Shown here piece by piece: positions 10,519 through 20,366 of a DNA stretch of 20,366 nucleotides; the first letter of the stretch is position 1, and every line of letters starts with the position of its first letter. Below the pieces are notes generated by a model, which was not told the DNA's origin, did not search any database, and saw only the letters and a program-made list of their open reading frames with translations. This stretch comes from Zarea fungicola. Taxonomy: Eukaryota; Ascomycota; Sordariomycetes; Hypocreales; Cordycipitaceae. Position numbers and translations under genes: made by a program. The stretch is taken from contig FWCC01000595.1 in assembly GCA_900169235.1 (NCBI GenBank), positions 3,867-24,232 of the forward strand, written 5' to 3'.

Positions 10519-10530
10519 TGCCGGCCGGCA
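10519..10530. promoter_or_regulatory. 12-bp perfect palindrome TGCCGGCCGGCA
   Basis: A perfect inverted repeat with CGG and CCG triplets, the half-site type bound by fungal Zn2Cys6 regulators. Its 9-bp core GCCGGCCGG recurs at 10813-10821 in the same promoter. The role is inferred; no regulator gene is present in the window. Confidence 0.4.
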
Positions 10531-10812
10531 ATGATTGACTTTGCCATAAACGGAGCCCAATCTCGCTACTCTAAGTTCTGAATCTGCCAAGGGTAAACGC
10601 CACTCTAGAGTCTAGACTTTGAGGCTTGAATCATATAAAGTGGTCTTTATCGGACCCTTGACCTTTAGAGACACTGAATGGCCTCATTGTACTGCCTGAA
10701 TCAACCTTTTTTTCTATCCCCCATATGGTGAATCAGTAGAGAAAATATGTCCAAAACTCTTTGGCGACACATGATAGAGCTGGAATGCATGCTAAGAACC
10801 AATCATGGCATG

Positions 10813-10821
10813 GCCGGCCGG
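10813..10821. promoter_or_regulatory. second GCCGGCCGG site
   Basis: The same 9-bp core as at 10520-10528, 293 bp further on and about 390 bp before the PKS start. It is followed by further CGG/CCG triplets to about 10839 and preceded by a CCAAT sequence at 10799-10803. It is a candidate operator for the PKS gene. Confidence 0.4.
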
Positions 10822-11090
10822 AACAGCATCCGGCGGCCGAAACCAGGCCCGTGTGGCTGGCTGATCACACCTTCCTGGCCAGCAATCAAGTTTTGCCCCT
10901 TGCATCTTCATGTGACGTCAAAATAACTCGGCGGGCTAACGAGATAATTATTACTCTGTTTTCATCTAAGCAATCCATTTGTGTTCGGAAAAAAGGGCAC
11001 TGTCTGCAAAAGGTATTTTAGTAGCGTGGCTGGCCAGACGTAGCTTGACAGTTCAGGGAACATGTTATCATGTTTCTTGGGAGCATGGAC

Positions 11091-11097
11091 TATAAAT
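11091..11097 (+). promoter_or_regulatory. TATA box of the PKS gene
   Basis: TATAAAT, 119 bases before the PKS ATG at 11210 and in the right orientation. Spacing leaves a 5' leader of plausible length. Confidence 0.55.
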
Positions 11098-11209
11098 AGT
11101 ACTGATTTCTTCATGTGGCATTTCTGTATTTTAATATTGCAACTCAGCGTGAAAAGGAACTCTGACTTTATCTACATCACCTATTATTCGCTGTTGCTTG
11201 TATCACAAT

Positions 11210-14200
11210 ATGACAGTTGACCAGAAAAACGCAGAGGCGGAAGAGCCTATCGCCATTGTGGGAATGGGTATGTTGCAAGTGCTTGAGCGTTGCCTCACTC
11301 TTTTACGCCTTAAACTGACTTGTAGCACAACAAAGGCTGTCGGTGGCCGGGCGGTATTCGGGACGGGCCCGGTTTATGGGAATTTCTCAAAGAAGGCCGC
11401 TCCGCATACGAAGAATTTGCAGCTCCTCGATTCTCTGCCAAGGGTTTCTACCACCCAAACCGTGACCGGCCTGGGAGCATGACAACCAAGGGTGGTTTTC
11501 TTCTGCGGGAAGATCCGAGGCTCTTTGATCCATCGTTTTTCGGCGTAACAAGCCTCGAGGCGGAAACCATGGATGCCTCTCAGCGCAAACTCCTCGAGGT
11601 AGTTTATGAGGCTTTTGAGAATGCGGGAGAGACATGGGAAAGCGTGTCCGGTTCTTCCACTGGAGTTTTCATTGGCAACTTTTCCCTTGACCACTGGATC
11701 ACACAGGCGCGGGACTGGGACTTTCCCAGGCCCTATGCCACCACTGGAGCGAGTACCAGCATACTTGCAAATCGAATCAACTATATCTTCAACCTCAAGG
11801 GGCCCAGGTGCGCGAAATAAACCTAAAAGACAACAAAAACGTTATCTTTGTTTGAATAGTAGGACTAATCGGTAGGCACTAGTCTTGCACTTGATACAGC
11901 CTGTTCATCATCCATGTACGCTCTCCATCTAGCAGTCAACGCAATACGTCGTGGAGATTGTGACTCTGCTATTGTGGCTGCAGCCAATTGGATCATGGAT
12001 CCTAGTCTACAAATTGCCTGGGATAAATTGGGAGCCCTGTCACCAACCTCGGCATGCCATACCTTTGACGCGTCAGCAGACGGTTATGCGAGAGGAGAGG
12101 GATTTGCCGCCATCTATCTTAAGAGACTTTCTACGGCCGTGGCCGACTCGTCCCCTATCCGAGCTGTGATCCGAGGGACGGCCATGAACTCGAATGGCCG
12201 TACGGGTGGGATCACTCGTCCTAGCGCTGCTGGGCAGGAGGCCGTTATTCGGAAGGCGTACGAGAATGCCGGCCATCTGTCTCCCGAAGACACCACATAC
12301 TTTGAAATGCACGGTACCGGTACGCCGATTGGGGATCCGATCGAAGTGTCGGCCCTGGGCAACATCTTTGCGGCCTCGACTGGCTTGGGCTCACCTCAAA
12401 CACTACTGTTGGGCAGCGTGAAAACGAATCTGGGCCATGCTGAGGGAGCTAGTGCTCGTGAGTAGCCCAAAGTCCTAGCCATTCATTTACATCAGCTAAC
12501 CTCTTTCTCAATCTAGTCGCGGGCATCATGAAGGTTGTACTCGCGCTTGAAGCGGGTATGATACCACCAAGCATAGGCGTTGAAACGTTGAACCCTGCCA
12601 TTGATTTTGGAAAGGCCCGTGCCGAGGTAGTCACAAGCCTGGTACCCTGGCCAGAGGGACGCCTACGACGTGCCAGTGTCAATTCCTTCGGCTTTGGGGG
12701 AGCCAACGGTCATTGCATCATTGACCACGTAAACAATGTGCTTCCAGGATATGAAGGGCCAGGAGTGCCGCGGCAAGCTCATGGTGCCAATAATCGGATA
12801 TATGATGGAGCTTCACACATCTACCTGAACGGTAACGATGGTAGCAATATTGGAATCCATCTGAACTACAATGAGTCCAGGCCGACTGATTACAAGAATG
12901 GCATAGTAACGCACGCGGGAAGGCTGAATGGAGATGGCCAAAGTCACGACTCATCGTCCAGGCCACAACATCATCCTGTTTATTTAGGCAGCATAAACAA
13001 AAAGATGACAAGTAACGCAAATTGTCGTCGATTTGTTCTGTTGCCTCTATCTTCGCACAGTGACGCATCACTGGAGTGCAATATCGCATCTCTATCTGAG
13101 GGCATCAAGGGCAGCTCATTGGCTGACGTTGCATATACTCTCGGTGCAACTCGTTCCCAGTATACTCGACGTAGCTTCAGAATCGTGGAAAAGAACGCAA
13201 CAGTAGCAAGTCTTGGAGAAATTCAAAAGATTTTCCAAGCTCCGACAACAATTCAAAAAATCGCCTTTGTTTTTACAGGGCAAGGGGCACAATGGTTCTC
13301 CAGTAAGAACACTTCTCACGCATCCGAAGCATAGCCGTTGACCGTTTGATTTAGTGGGATCCGAACTTCTCGAATACTGGGCTTTCCGAAATACTATCGA
13401 GTATTTGAGCTACGTCGTGGCTAATTTACCGAATTCTCCATCCTGGAATCTAGCAGATATTGTTTCTGGACATTGCGATGAAGACATGGTACACTCGCCG
13501 GACGTTTCTCAGACTCTTTGCACAGCTGTGCAGATTGGACTGGTGGATCTTTTGGCATCATGGTCCATCTATCCCTCGGCCGTGCTCGGTCATTCCTCAG
13601 GTGAAATGGCCGCTGCCTACGCTGGAGGGTACATGACGGCAGCTGAGTCTATCACTGCAGCGTGGTGTCGTGGCGCTACGGTCCTGAGAAATTGTCAGGA
13701 GGGCGCCATGTTAGCAGTAGGCCTTGGACCCGAGGAGGCCAGCGACTACATTGCAGGAATGGAAAGCCAGGTGAAGATCGCTGCCATCAACTCTCCAAAT
13801 AGTGTCACCCTGTCTGGTGAGGCGGCCGCGATTCGGAGCCTAGGAGAGAGACTTACTACCGAGGGGGCTTTTAGCCGCCTGCTCAAAACGGGTGGGAATG
13901 CCTATCATTCACATCATATGGCTTCCATTGGCCAAGAGTATGAAGATTTTCTTTCTGCCTCATTTGCGCATCTTCAGAATATGGGACTCGGCGACAAACG
14001 CCAATGGTACCCCCGGGTACCGTGGATATCATCAGTTACACCCTGCATGCCAATGGTTGACGTGGTTCCACACACATCGTACTGGAGAGCCAATTTGGAG
14101 AACCCTGTACGATTCTCTGACGCCGTTTCCCAATTGATAAAGTTGAACCTTGTCAGCATGATTATCGAGGTTGGCTCCCATTCCGCCCTGAAGAGTGCAA

Positions 14201-17200
14201 TCGATCAGACTGTACGTAGTTTACAGAGCGCTCTTACCTACTCCTCTACCTTGAAAAGGAATGGGGATGCGAGGCGTACAATGCTCTTGTTAGCAGGCAC
14301 AGTATATGCGATCGGCGGCGGCGTGGATTTGGCGGCCGTTAATGCTGTGGATGAGTGGCTTGGGTCACATTGGGTCATGACACATGGCTGCCTGGCAACG
14401 AATCTCCCGCCATATCAATACGCCTACGGCCCAATAAGTTACAACGAAGGTCGTCTCAGCAAAGAGTACCGGCTTCGGAAGCATCTTCGCCATGATCTGC
14501 TGGGTTCCAGAGTACCAGGCACTGCCAAACTGCGACCTCAGTGGCGCAACATTATCCGCCTGAAAGATCTGCCTTGGTTGGGCGACCATAGATTGCTACC
14601 TCGTAAGCACCCAATCAATCCCTTTTGAATCTCATTAGATTGCTGACTTGTAGGTGGTTACAGATGTCGTTTTCCCCGCCGCGGGCTTCATTTCTATGGC
14701 AATGGTAGCTGCTTCGCAGGTTCATGAAGAGTCGAAAGAGAGAGTCGCAGTACGAGGTTATTCGCTCCGTAATGTTCATATTAAAACGGCCATGATTGTT
14801 CCTGAGGAAGATCATGGAATGGAAGTTGTCTTTTGCATGGAACTTCCAGTCACTAGTTCCGGACGGTCTCCGGACTGGGCAAGCTTCTCTATCAGCTCTG
14901 TCAAGCAATCGCTGGAAGATTGGACAGAACATTGCACAGGTCTTATCAGAGTCGAAGTTACTGAGGGAAGTAACAAAAACCACAAAATAAATAAATCTGT
15001 GTGCTGCAGGCCCATTAACTCTAGGGCTTGGTACAGGAAGTTTGCATCGCTGGGTCTTGGCTACGGCCCAACCTTTCAAGGCCTGTCTCAAATCCATGCC
15101 AATGCGCAAGAAAGTGAAGCGAGCGCACAGATTGCGCTGAGAGCCACTACTGAGGTCATGGTCGGACCAGAGTCCGAATATCCATTGCATCCAACTGCTC
15201 TGGATGCTACCCTTCAGCTCGGCATTATCGCCTGCCACGGCGGTCAGCCTGACAAGACTCGAACTGCATTCGTACCGACACATATACCCCATCTTTTTCT
15301 GAGAAAGGGTGGTTTCGATGGTGATATTGAGGAGTCTCATGGCACCGCCACAGCACGAGGTGAACTACGCGGTCTTCGTGGCGCGTATGTCAACATAGAG
15401 CTGGTGAACCAAATCGGGGATGTGGTTCTCCAAATTGACAATCTTCGCTACATCAGGTACCAGGATAGCCGAACACCAGTTAGTATGGACCAGGGCGCTT
15501 TTACTAGCCCATTTACTCGCCTTGTGTGGCGGCCTGACGCCCGCCTGCTGGACAACACCGACACTGAATTGCTTTTCCCCGTACCCTCCGAGAATGTTAG
15601 ACATGTAAATCTTTTCCCTTTGATGGATAAATTTGCATGCCTCTTCATGGCTGATGTCTATGAGCGCTTGCTTTCCAAAACTGATTCGCCGAAGCCATCC
15701 GGCCAAGTGGCTCATTTTGTTGCGTGGATCAAGCGGCGCGTCGAGCATGGCGCTGGTGGTGAAATGACAGATGCAAGGGCACTACCAAGCAATGTCCGCT
15801 TGCAAGAGTTGGAAGCCGCGTATAAGGAAATTGGCAGCGTAACGGAAGCTCAAGCCGCAAAGCGTCTACACGAAAACATGGAAGATATCCTGCACGAGCG
15901 GCGGACTGCCGTGGATCTTCTCATACAAGACAACCTTCTTACGGCACTTTATGGGACTGGGCTCTTTATGACGAGCGCGTACCCACAGCTCTTTTCTTTT
16001 TTTGATCTCCTCGGCCACGCGGATCCAAATCTCTCCATATTGGAGCTAGGTGCTGGAACCGGCGGTGCGTCCAGAATTGTGATGAAGGCGCTCACCGGCA
16101 GCAACGGCATGAAGCGATATAACAGGTATACTTTTACAGACATCTCGGCTGGCTTCTTGTCCTCTGCGCGAGAGGTGTGGAAGGAGATTTTAGACGTCGA
16201 CTACGCCGTCCTAGACATTGAGCAAGATCCTTTAGCCCAGGGATTCGAGAGTTCATATGCTGTGCTTATAGCTTCACAGACTCTCCATGCCACTGCCAGC
16301 ATCTCCAATACATTAAGAAATTGTCGAAGTTTACTCAAGCCTGGTGGAAAATTGGTCTTGGTGGAGAATACGCGGAACATGGACTTCGTTGGCATTATTC
16401 TGGGCACTCTCACGGGCTACTGGCATGGTATTCCCGATGGGCGGACTGATAGCCCCTTCTTGAGCCGTGAGCGTTGGGATATGGAACTCAGAAAGGCTGG
16501 GTTCTCGGGAATTGACTTGGCCCTGTCTGACTACCCCGAGCCACACAATATCATGACGGTCCTTGTGTCTTCCGCGCTTACTGAACCATTAAGAACTGAA
16601 GGACCTGAAGACAAACTCACAGGCATGAAGCCACCTGAGATACAAATTCTCTACTCCGGTGAAAGGCTGCCACCTCTGCTCCACGTGGTCTCTCAAGAGC
16701 TAGAGAAGAAAGGAATACCTTTGGCAGTAGCTCCAACAACAGAGACCGCGATGAGCTGTGCTCCACTAGAGTCACGCACCATGATTTTCTTGGACGTAAA
16801 CAGCCTCCTGCTGAATGCTACTGAGGACGAGCTGTTGCGATTTCAGTACCTTGTTCGTACAAGCAGGAGTATAGTGGTTATTACCTCGGGGAGCATAGCT
16901 AGAGGAATCCATCCAGATGTGGCGTTCATTCCGGGGCTCATGCGTACTCTGGCAACGGAGAATCCAGGATGCAGATTCTTGTCGATCGATATCGACGCTA
17001 ACAATTTTGAGATCGAAAGTTGTCGCCTTGCCGAGTCTATTATCAACATGGAAGCAGATCTTCAGCAACACGACAGCATGGCTGACAGTCAAGACGGAGA
17101 GTTCATTTGGCAAGATGGCTGCATGTGGGTTAGCCGCTTCGTACCTGATGTGAGCTTGGAGGCATATGCGGAACTGCCCCAGGCGAGAACAAGGCACGCA

Positions 17201-19494
17201 GAGCTTCTCCCGTTGGACAGCCAGGCCCTGTACGCGCTGATTTCGAAGTGCCGGGCATCCTTAGCACGCTGTATTTCCGGCCCTACACAGAGTTACTGAA
17301 ACCACTGCCCAGTGACTGGATAACCGTCAAGGTCGAAGCTGTCGGGCTCAATTGGAAAGATCTCGGGCTATCGTCTGGGCGGTTCGATGCCAATAACCTG
17401 TCTTCAGAGTACGCGGGAACTATCACGGAGATTGGCAGCAGTGTTGCTAATCTTCATGTCGGTGATCGGGTCTATGGCACTGGGAGAGGTCACTTTGGGA
17501 ACTATACACGCGTCCCAGCAGTCTTTGCCCAGACGTTGCAGTCGGGCGACGACGTGGCCCAGATGGTAACCATGCCCCTTGTGTACATGACGGCCGTCTA
17601 TGCTTTCGAGCACCTCGTTAATCTAAAGAAGACGGACAAAGTATTGATTCAGTCGGCAACTGGTGGCCTAGGTCTCGCTGCCATATGTCTTGCCCAAGCC
17701 AAAGGCGCAGAGGTATACGCAACGGCCGGGACGGCAGAGAAGGCTCGGTTTCTCATAGAGTCACTACACATCTCACCTTGCCATGTTTTCTCATCGCGGT
17801 CCACATCTGAGCTCGCGGAAGCTGTAGTGGCAACTGGAACCGGCGGCTTCGACGTAATCCTGAGTACAAGTCAGGGAGACATGCTGTATGCGTCCATACA
17901 GGCACTAGCTCCTCTCGGTCATCTGATAGATGTAGGACGCACGGAGGTGATTGATTCAAAGGCCATCAGTCTGGAGTTGTTTCAAAAGAGTGCTAGCTTC
18001 TCTTCCTTTGACCTGAGTCTAGTCCTCGATAGGAATCCAACGCTAGGCTCCGAGCTGATGAAGGCGGTTGACGATCATTATCGTGCTGGACGAATCGGGT
18101 ACATTCGCCCTTTCACGGCGAGTTGCATCTCCCAGCTCGATCAGACTCTACTGAATTTCTCCAATGGAACTCATATTGGAAAGAACGTTGTTACGTTTTC
18201 ACCCGAGGCGCTGGTAAAGATTGTACCTTCCCCCCCACTTGTTGCTTTTGACGGCGACTCACGGTACATTGTATCTGGTGGAATGGGTGGACTCGGTCGT
18301 GCGATCCTTCAGTGGATGTGCAGCAGAGGTGCCCGCGATATTGTGGTGTTAACAAGGAGCAGATCACACGACAGTGAATCGCGCACGCTATGCGAAAAAC
18401 TCTCTGCTCATGGGGCTACTATCCGGCTTGTCACTTGCGACGTGAGCGACTTGGCTAGCTTAAAGCAAACAGTGCAAGGGCTCTCAGACCGACCGATTCG
18501 TGGGGTCATACACGCTGCAGTCGTGTATCAAGACATTTCGTTTGATAAGATTTCCATTCAAAAATGGAGGACGAGCCTGGCCGCGAAAGTACATGGAACC
18601 AAAAACCTGCATGAAGTGACAATTGACCTGCCTCTGGACTTTTTTGTCATGACGACCTCGATGGAGTCCGTCTTTGCCCTCGCGACCCAAAGCGCTTACA
18701 CGGCAGCCAACGTCTTTCAGGAAGCCTTTGCTCGGTACCGCCGCCAAAAAGGGCTTGTTGCCTCGACAATTTCGTTTGGATTCGTCAACGACGTCGGAGC
18801 TCTTGCAGCTGAAGCTACAACCGTGGACACGTTTGATCGAAACAGGACGCAGACAATATCCGAGAACCAGTTCCTCAGGCTTCTCGAGTCAGCCTTTGCG
18901 AAGCCTGTCGAATCTCCGTCATGGATGGGCCGGCAGCAGGACCCGCTGTCCGCCTCAAATATCTTCACTGGCCTTGACCCCGCTGCATTGGCCAAGATGG
19001 AGCTTCAGGACCAGGCGGACAGAGGAGGCGAATCTGTGGGGCCGTCACCGCGGTGGTACACTGACGCACGCGTGTCTCACATCATGCGCGCCTGTAAGGA
19101 TGCACAGAGACATGGGCAGGCTGTGAATGGGCCAAAGTCCGTTGACCGCGAGGGCAACAATCCCAAAGCAGCAGTTGCTCGCTTGCGCCACCACTTTGAG
19201 AGTGCCGTCGAGGTTGGAGCTGCAGGGCATGCGGATGCAGTACGCTTAGCCATTGACGCACTCGTTGCGACAATCTCGCAGATGCTGTTCATTGACATAT
19301 CAGCAGTAAACGTAATCAAGACCATCGCGGAGCACGGAATCGATAGTCTCATAGCTGCGGAGCTTAGGAGCTGGCTGCTGGCGGCATTTGGTTGCAGCAT
19401 TAGCACTCTGGAACTCCTCGATTCTCATACCACCATTCAAGAACTAGCAGTTAGTATTGCTGATGGAGCTACAGCTAGATCCAAGAGTTGTTGA
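11210..19494 (+). CDS. highly reducing polyketide synthase, KS-AT-DH-MT-ER-KR-ACP
   Basis: An iterative type I PKS of about 2650 aa. Exons: 11210-11267, 11336-11807, 11883-12457, 12517-13302, 13355-14602, then 14664-19494; introns of 68, 75, 59, 52 and 61 bp. KS: DTACSSS with Cys184, HGTGTPIGDP with His320, NLGHAEG with His362. AT: GHSSGE with Ser711, YHSHHM with His815. DH: GDH with His1042, and Asp1227 in LDATLQ. C-methyltransferase: ELGAGTGG about 1507-1514. ER: GLNWKD and a nucleotide site SATGGLG near 2046. KR: SGGMGGLG near 2250 and Tyr near 2392 in AYTAAN. ACP: GIDSL with its phosphopantetheine Ser near 2608. All catalytic residues look present, so it should make a methylated, reduced chain. 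There is no thioesterase, reductase or other release domain after the ACP, as in most HR-PKSs, so a separate release step is needed. Oddities: the frame changes once between MT and ER (17149-17299, see that entry), and the stop codon lies about 10 bp from a truncated SDR fragment. The start at 11210 is the first ATG in frame. Residue numbers after 1890 are approximate. Confidence 0.93.
17149..17299 (+). other. frame change inside the PKS: possible sixth intron or 1-nt frameshift
   Basis: The MT-side frame stays open to 17299 and the ER-side frame is open from 17149, so the switch must fall in this overlap. Option 1 is an intron from a GTGAGC donor at 17150 to an AG at 17220 (71 bp, pyrimidine-rich acceptor) or at 17193 (44 bp). 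Both restore frame, but neither has a clear CTAAC/CTGAC branch site, unlike most other introns here. Option 2 is a single missing base: the upstream frame to about 17220 still reads like the usual linker before the ER domain (HAELLPL), which argues it is coding. A missing base could be a sequencing error or a real mutation that would cut off ER, KR and ACP. Confidence 0.75.
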
Positions 19495-19500
19495 ATATGC

Positions 19501-19575
19501 TGTCTGTTCGACACAGGTTTTGCCAATACCGGTAGCGCCGCCTGTGATTAAGAAAACTTTACTAGAGAGCGACAT
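19501..19575 (-). pseudogene. truncated 5' end of a short-chain dehydrogenase/reductase
   Basis: On the minus strand an ATG at 19575 (A-rich context) opens a frame beginning like a classical SDR: KVFLITGGATGIGK, with the TGxxxGIG cofactor-binding motif at about residues 11-18. Family resemblance stops near residue 24 (about 19504), where the DNA becomes the 3' end of the PKS gene; the frame then runs antisense into PKS sequence and ends after a few more codons. The catalytic Ser/Tyr/Lys region is absent, so it cannot be an active enzyme. It looks like a rearrangement junction. A P-loop reading (GATGIGKT) was considered, but the KVxLITGG context fits SDR better. Confidence 0.6.
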
Positions 19576-20366
19576 TTTTTTTTAGATAGAGTGGTATAGT
19601 AAATAATCTACTATCAAATATTTAAAGATATAAGGGAATTAAATAGTAGCGTATAAAGAATAAGTTATTCTCTAATATATAAAGTTTTACCATCCCTGGC
19701 TTGCTCAATAGAGGCAAGGCATTCCTTCGCTATAATCGGTTCCGGTATGTGTACCCGGCACTTCTGGTCCCAGGTAAGCTATTGCCAGTATGTGTCTTTG
19801 CCGATCGTCAGGGTAAAGCCATCACTTCACGGGCCTCTAAAACCTGCACATAAGCCACTATAGAATAGAATGGTTGTTAGACCAAATCAAACGTATTTCT
19901 AAAGAACTACCAGCATGGCCATTTCCCTAAACCACTCTTCTTCGCTCACAAAATCACAGATTTTTATAGCCACCGTTTTTTTGCATTTCACCCCTTAACT
20001 ACTGTGGCCCTATAATATTACCTTATATAGACAGAACCAAGGCACCCCTAGTAAGAAAAGCCGCCTATATCTTTACACCAGCTATCCTCCATCGTCTGTT
20101 GGCCGTTGGCCGCCTATGGTTTCCCACCCGTCCTCCATTCGACAACGACAAAGTCTAAGAAATACTAGGGAATCCTTAACATTTTAAAAATAATTATAAC
20201 TTTTTAGTTATTAAATGACTTTTATAATAAAAATATATATAAAATATATTAAAGATATTACTTTAATATTAACTAGCTAATATAGTAATGTGGTTAATAA
20301 GCGAGCCGCGCAGATAAGTGTAACGGGCTGAGCCCGGATGAGGCTCGGTCGGCACTCTCGCCATGA
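19576..20366. other. AT-rich degenerate flank with a less AT-rich island
   Basis: Two very AT-rich, TA-rich blocks (about 19575-19690 and 20170-20300) bracket a more balanced island (about 19690-20165). The island has only short open stretches, for example 37 codons on the minus strand (19778-19668) and short plus-strand pieces near 19870-19930 and 20035-20155, all soon stopped. The pattern resembles sequence decayed by repeat-induced point mutation (RIP), possibly an old repeat or dead gene. A short inverted repeat GGGCTGAGCCC lies near 20326-20336. No intact gene, terminal inverted repeat or transposase motif was found. Confidence 0.45.

Larger units (their letters stand above)
10151..11209. 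other. intergenic region, PKS promoter
   Basis: About 1.06 kb with no supported gene (the 86-codon frame at 10761-11021 has no domain). It holds two GC-rich GCCGGCCGG sites, a CCAAT sequence at 10799-10803 and a TATA box at 11091-11097. It most likely contains the 3' end of the lipocalin-like transcript and the PKS promoter. Confidence 0.55.

Noticed and set aside
10761..11021. 86-codon frame in the PKS promoter
   Set aside because: No domain or coding character; it overlaps the candidate regulatory sites.
14615..15340. 241-codon antisense frame in the PKS DH region
   Set aside because: It is opposite the DH coding sequence and an intron; no domain is visible, so it is treated as a shadow.
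19501..19575. P-loop NTPase or helicase reading of the antisense stub (GATGIGKT)
   Set aside because: The KVFLITGG context directly after the start codon is typical of SDRs; nothing of an NTPase follows.
20302..20348. Inverted GAGCC/GGCTC sequences at the window end as a transposon terminus
   Set aside because: Pairs are short and imperfect, with no partner copy or target-site duplication visible in the window.

Overview
The window is nuclear DNA from a filamentous ascomycete (Pezizomycotina, probably Sordariomycetes; I cannot name the species). Evidence: short 49-75 bp GT..AG introns, most with a CTAAC/CTGAC/ACTAAT-like branch point; an intron-bearing nuclear tRNA-Ser; a full-size fungal ABCB transporter; and a highly reducing type I polyketide synthase (HR-PKS). 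It is draft-quality sequence, with a run of four Ns at 1206-1209.

Layout: 1-1624 has no secure gene. It holds an unrecognised open frame (681-1145), a 19-bp tandem repeat and a gap inside a 9-bp repeat. 1625-2851 is a GC-rich F-box gene with Cys-pair motifs. 2852-4329 is intergenic. 4330-8319 is a four-exon ABCB exporter of about 1271 aa. 8560-8665 is tRNA-Ser(AGA) with a 24-nt intron and a T-run terminator. 9581-10150 is a two-exon lipocalin-like protein of 164 aa. 11210-19494 is an HR-PKS with KS-AT-DH-MT-ER-KR-ACP. 19501-19575 (minus strand) is the truncated start of a short-chain dehydrogenase/reductase (SDR), butted against the PKS stop codon. The window ends in very AT-rich, apparently degenerate DNA.

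The exporter, lipocalin-like gene and PKS all lie on the plus strand and look like part of a small secondary-metabolite locus: the PKS builds a methylated, reduced chain, the lipocalin-like protein may bind or shape an intermediate, and the ABCB protein could export the product. No release enzyme, P450 or pathway regulator is visible. The SDR stub and AT-rich flank suggest the right side was rearranged or eroded.

The points most worth checking are a reading-frame change between the PKS MT and ER domains (17149-17299), which is either an intron with no clear branch point or a 1-nt frameshift; the SDR stub joined to the PKS 3' end; and paired GCCGGCCGG sites in the PKS promoter. All calls are from reading the sequence; no database search was possible.
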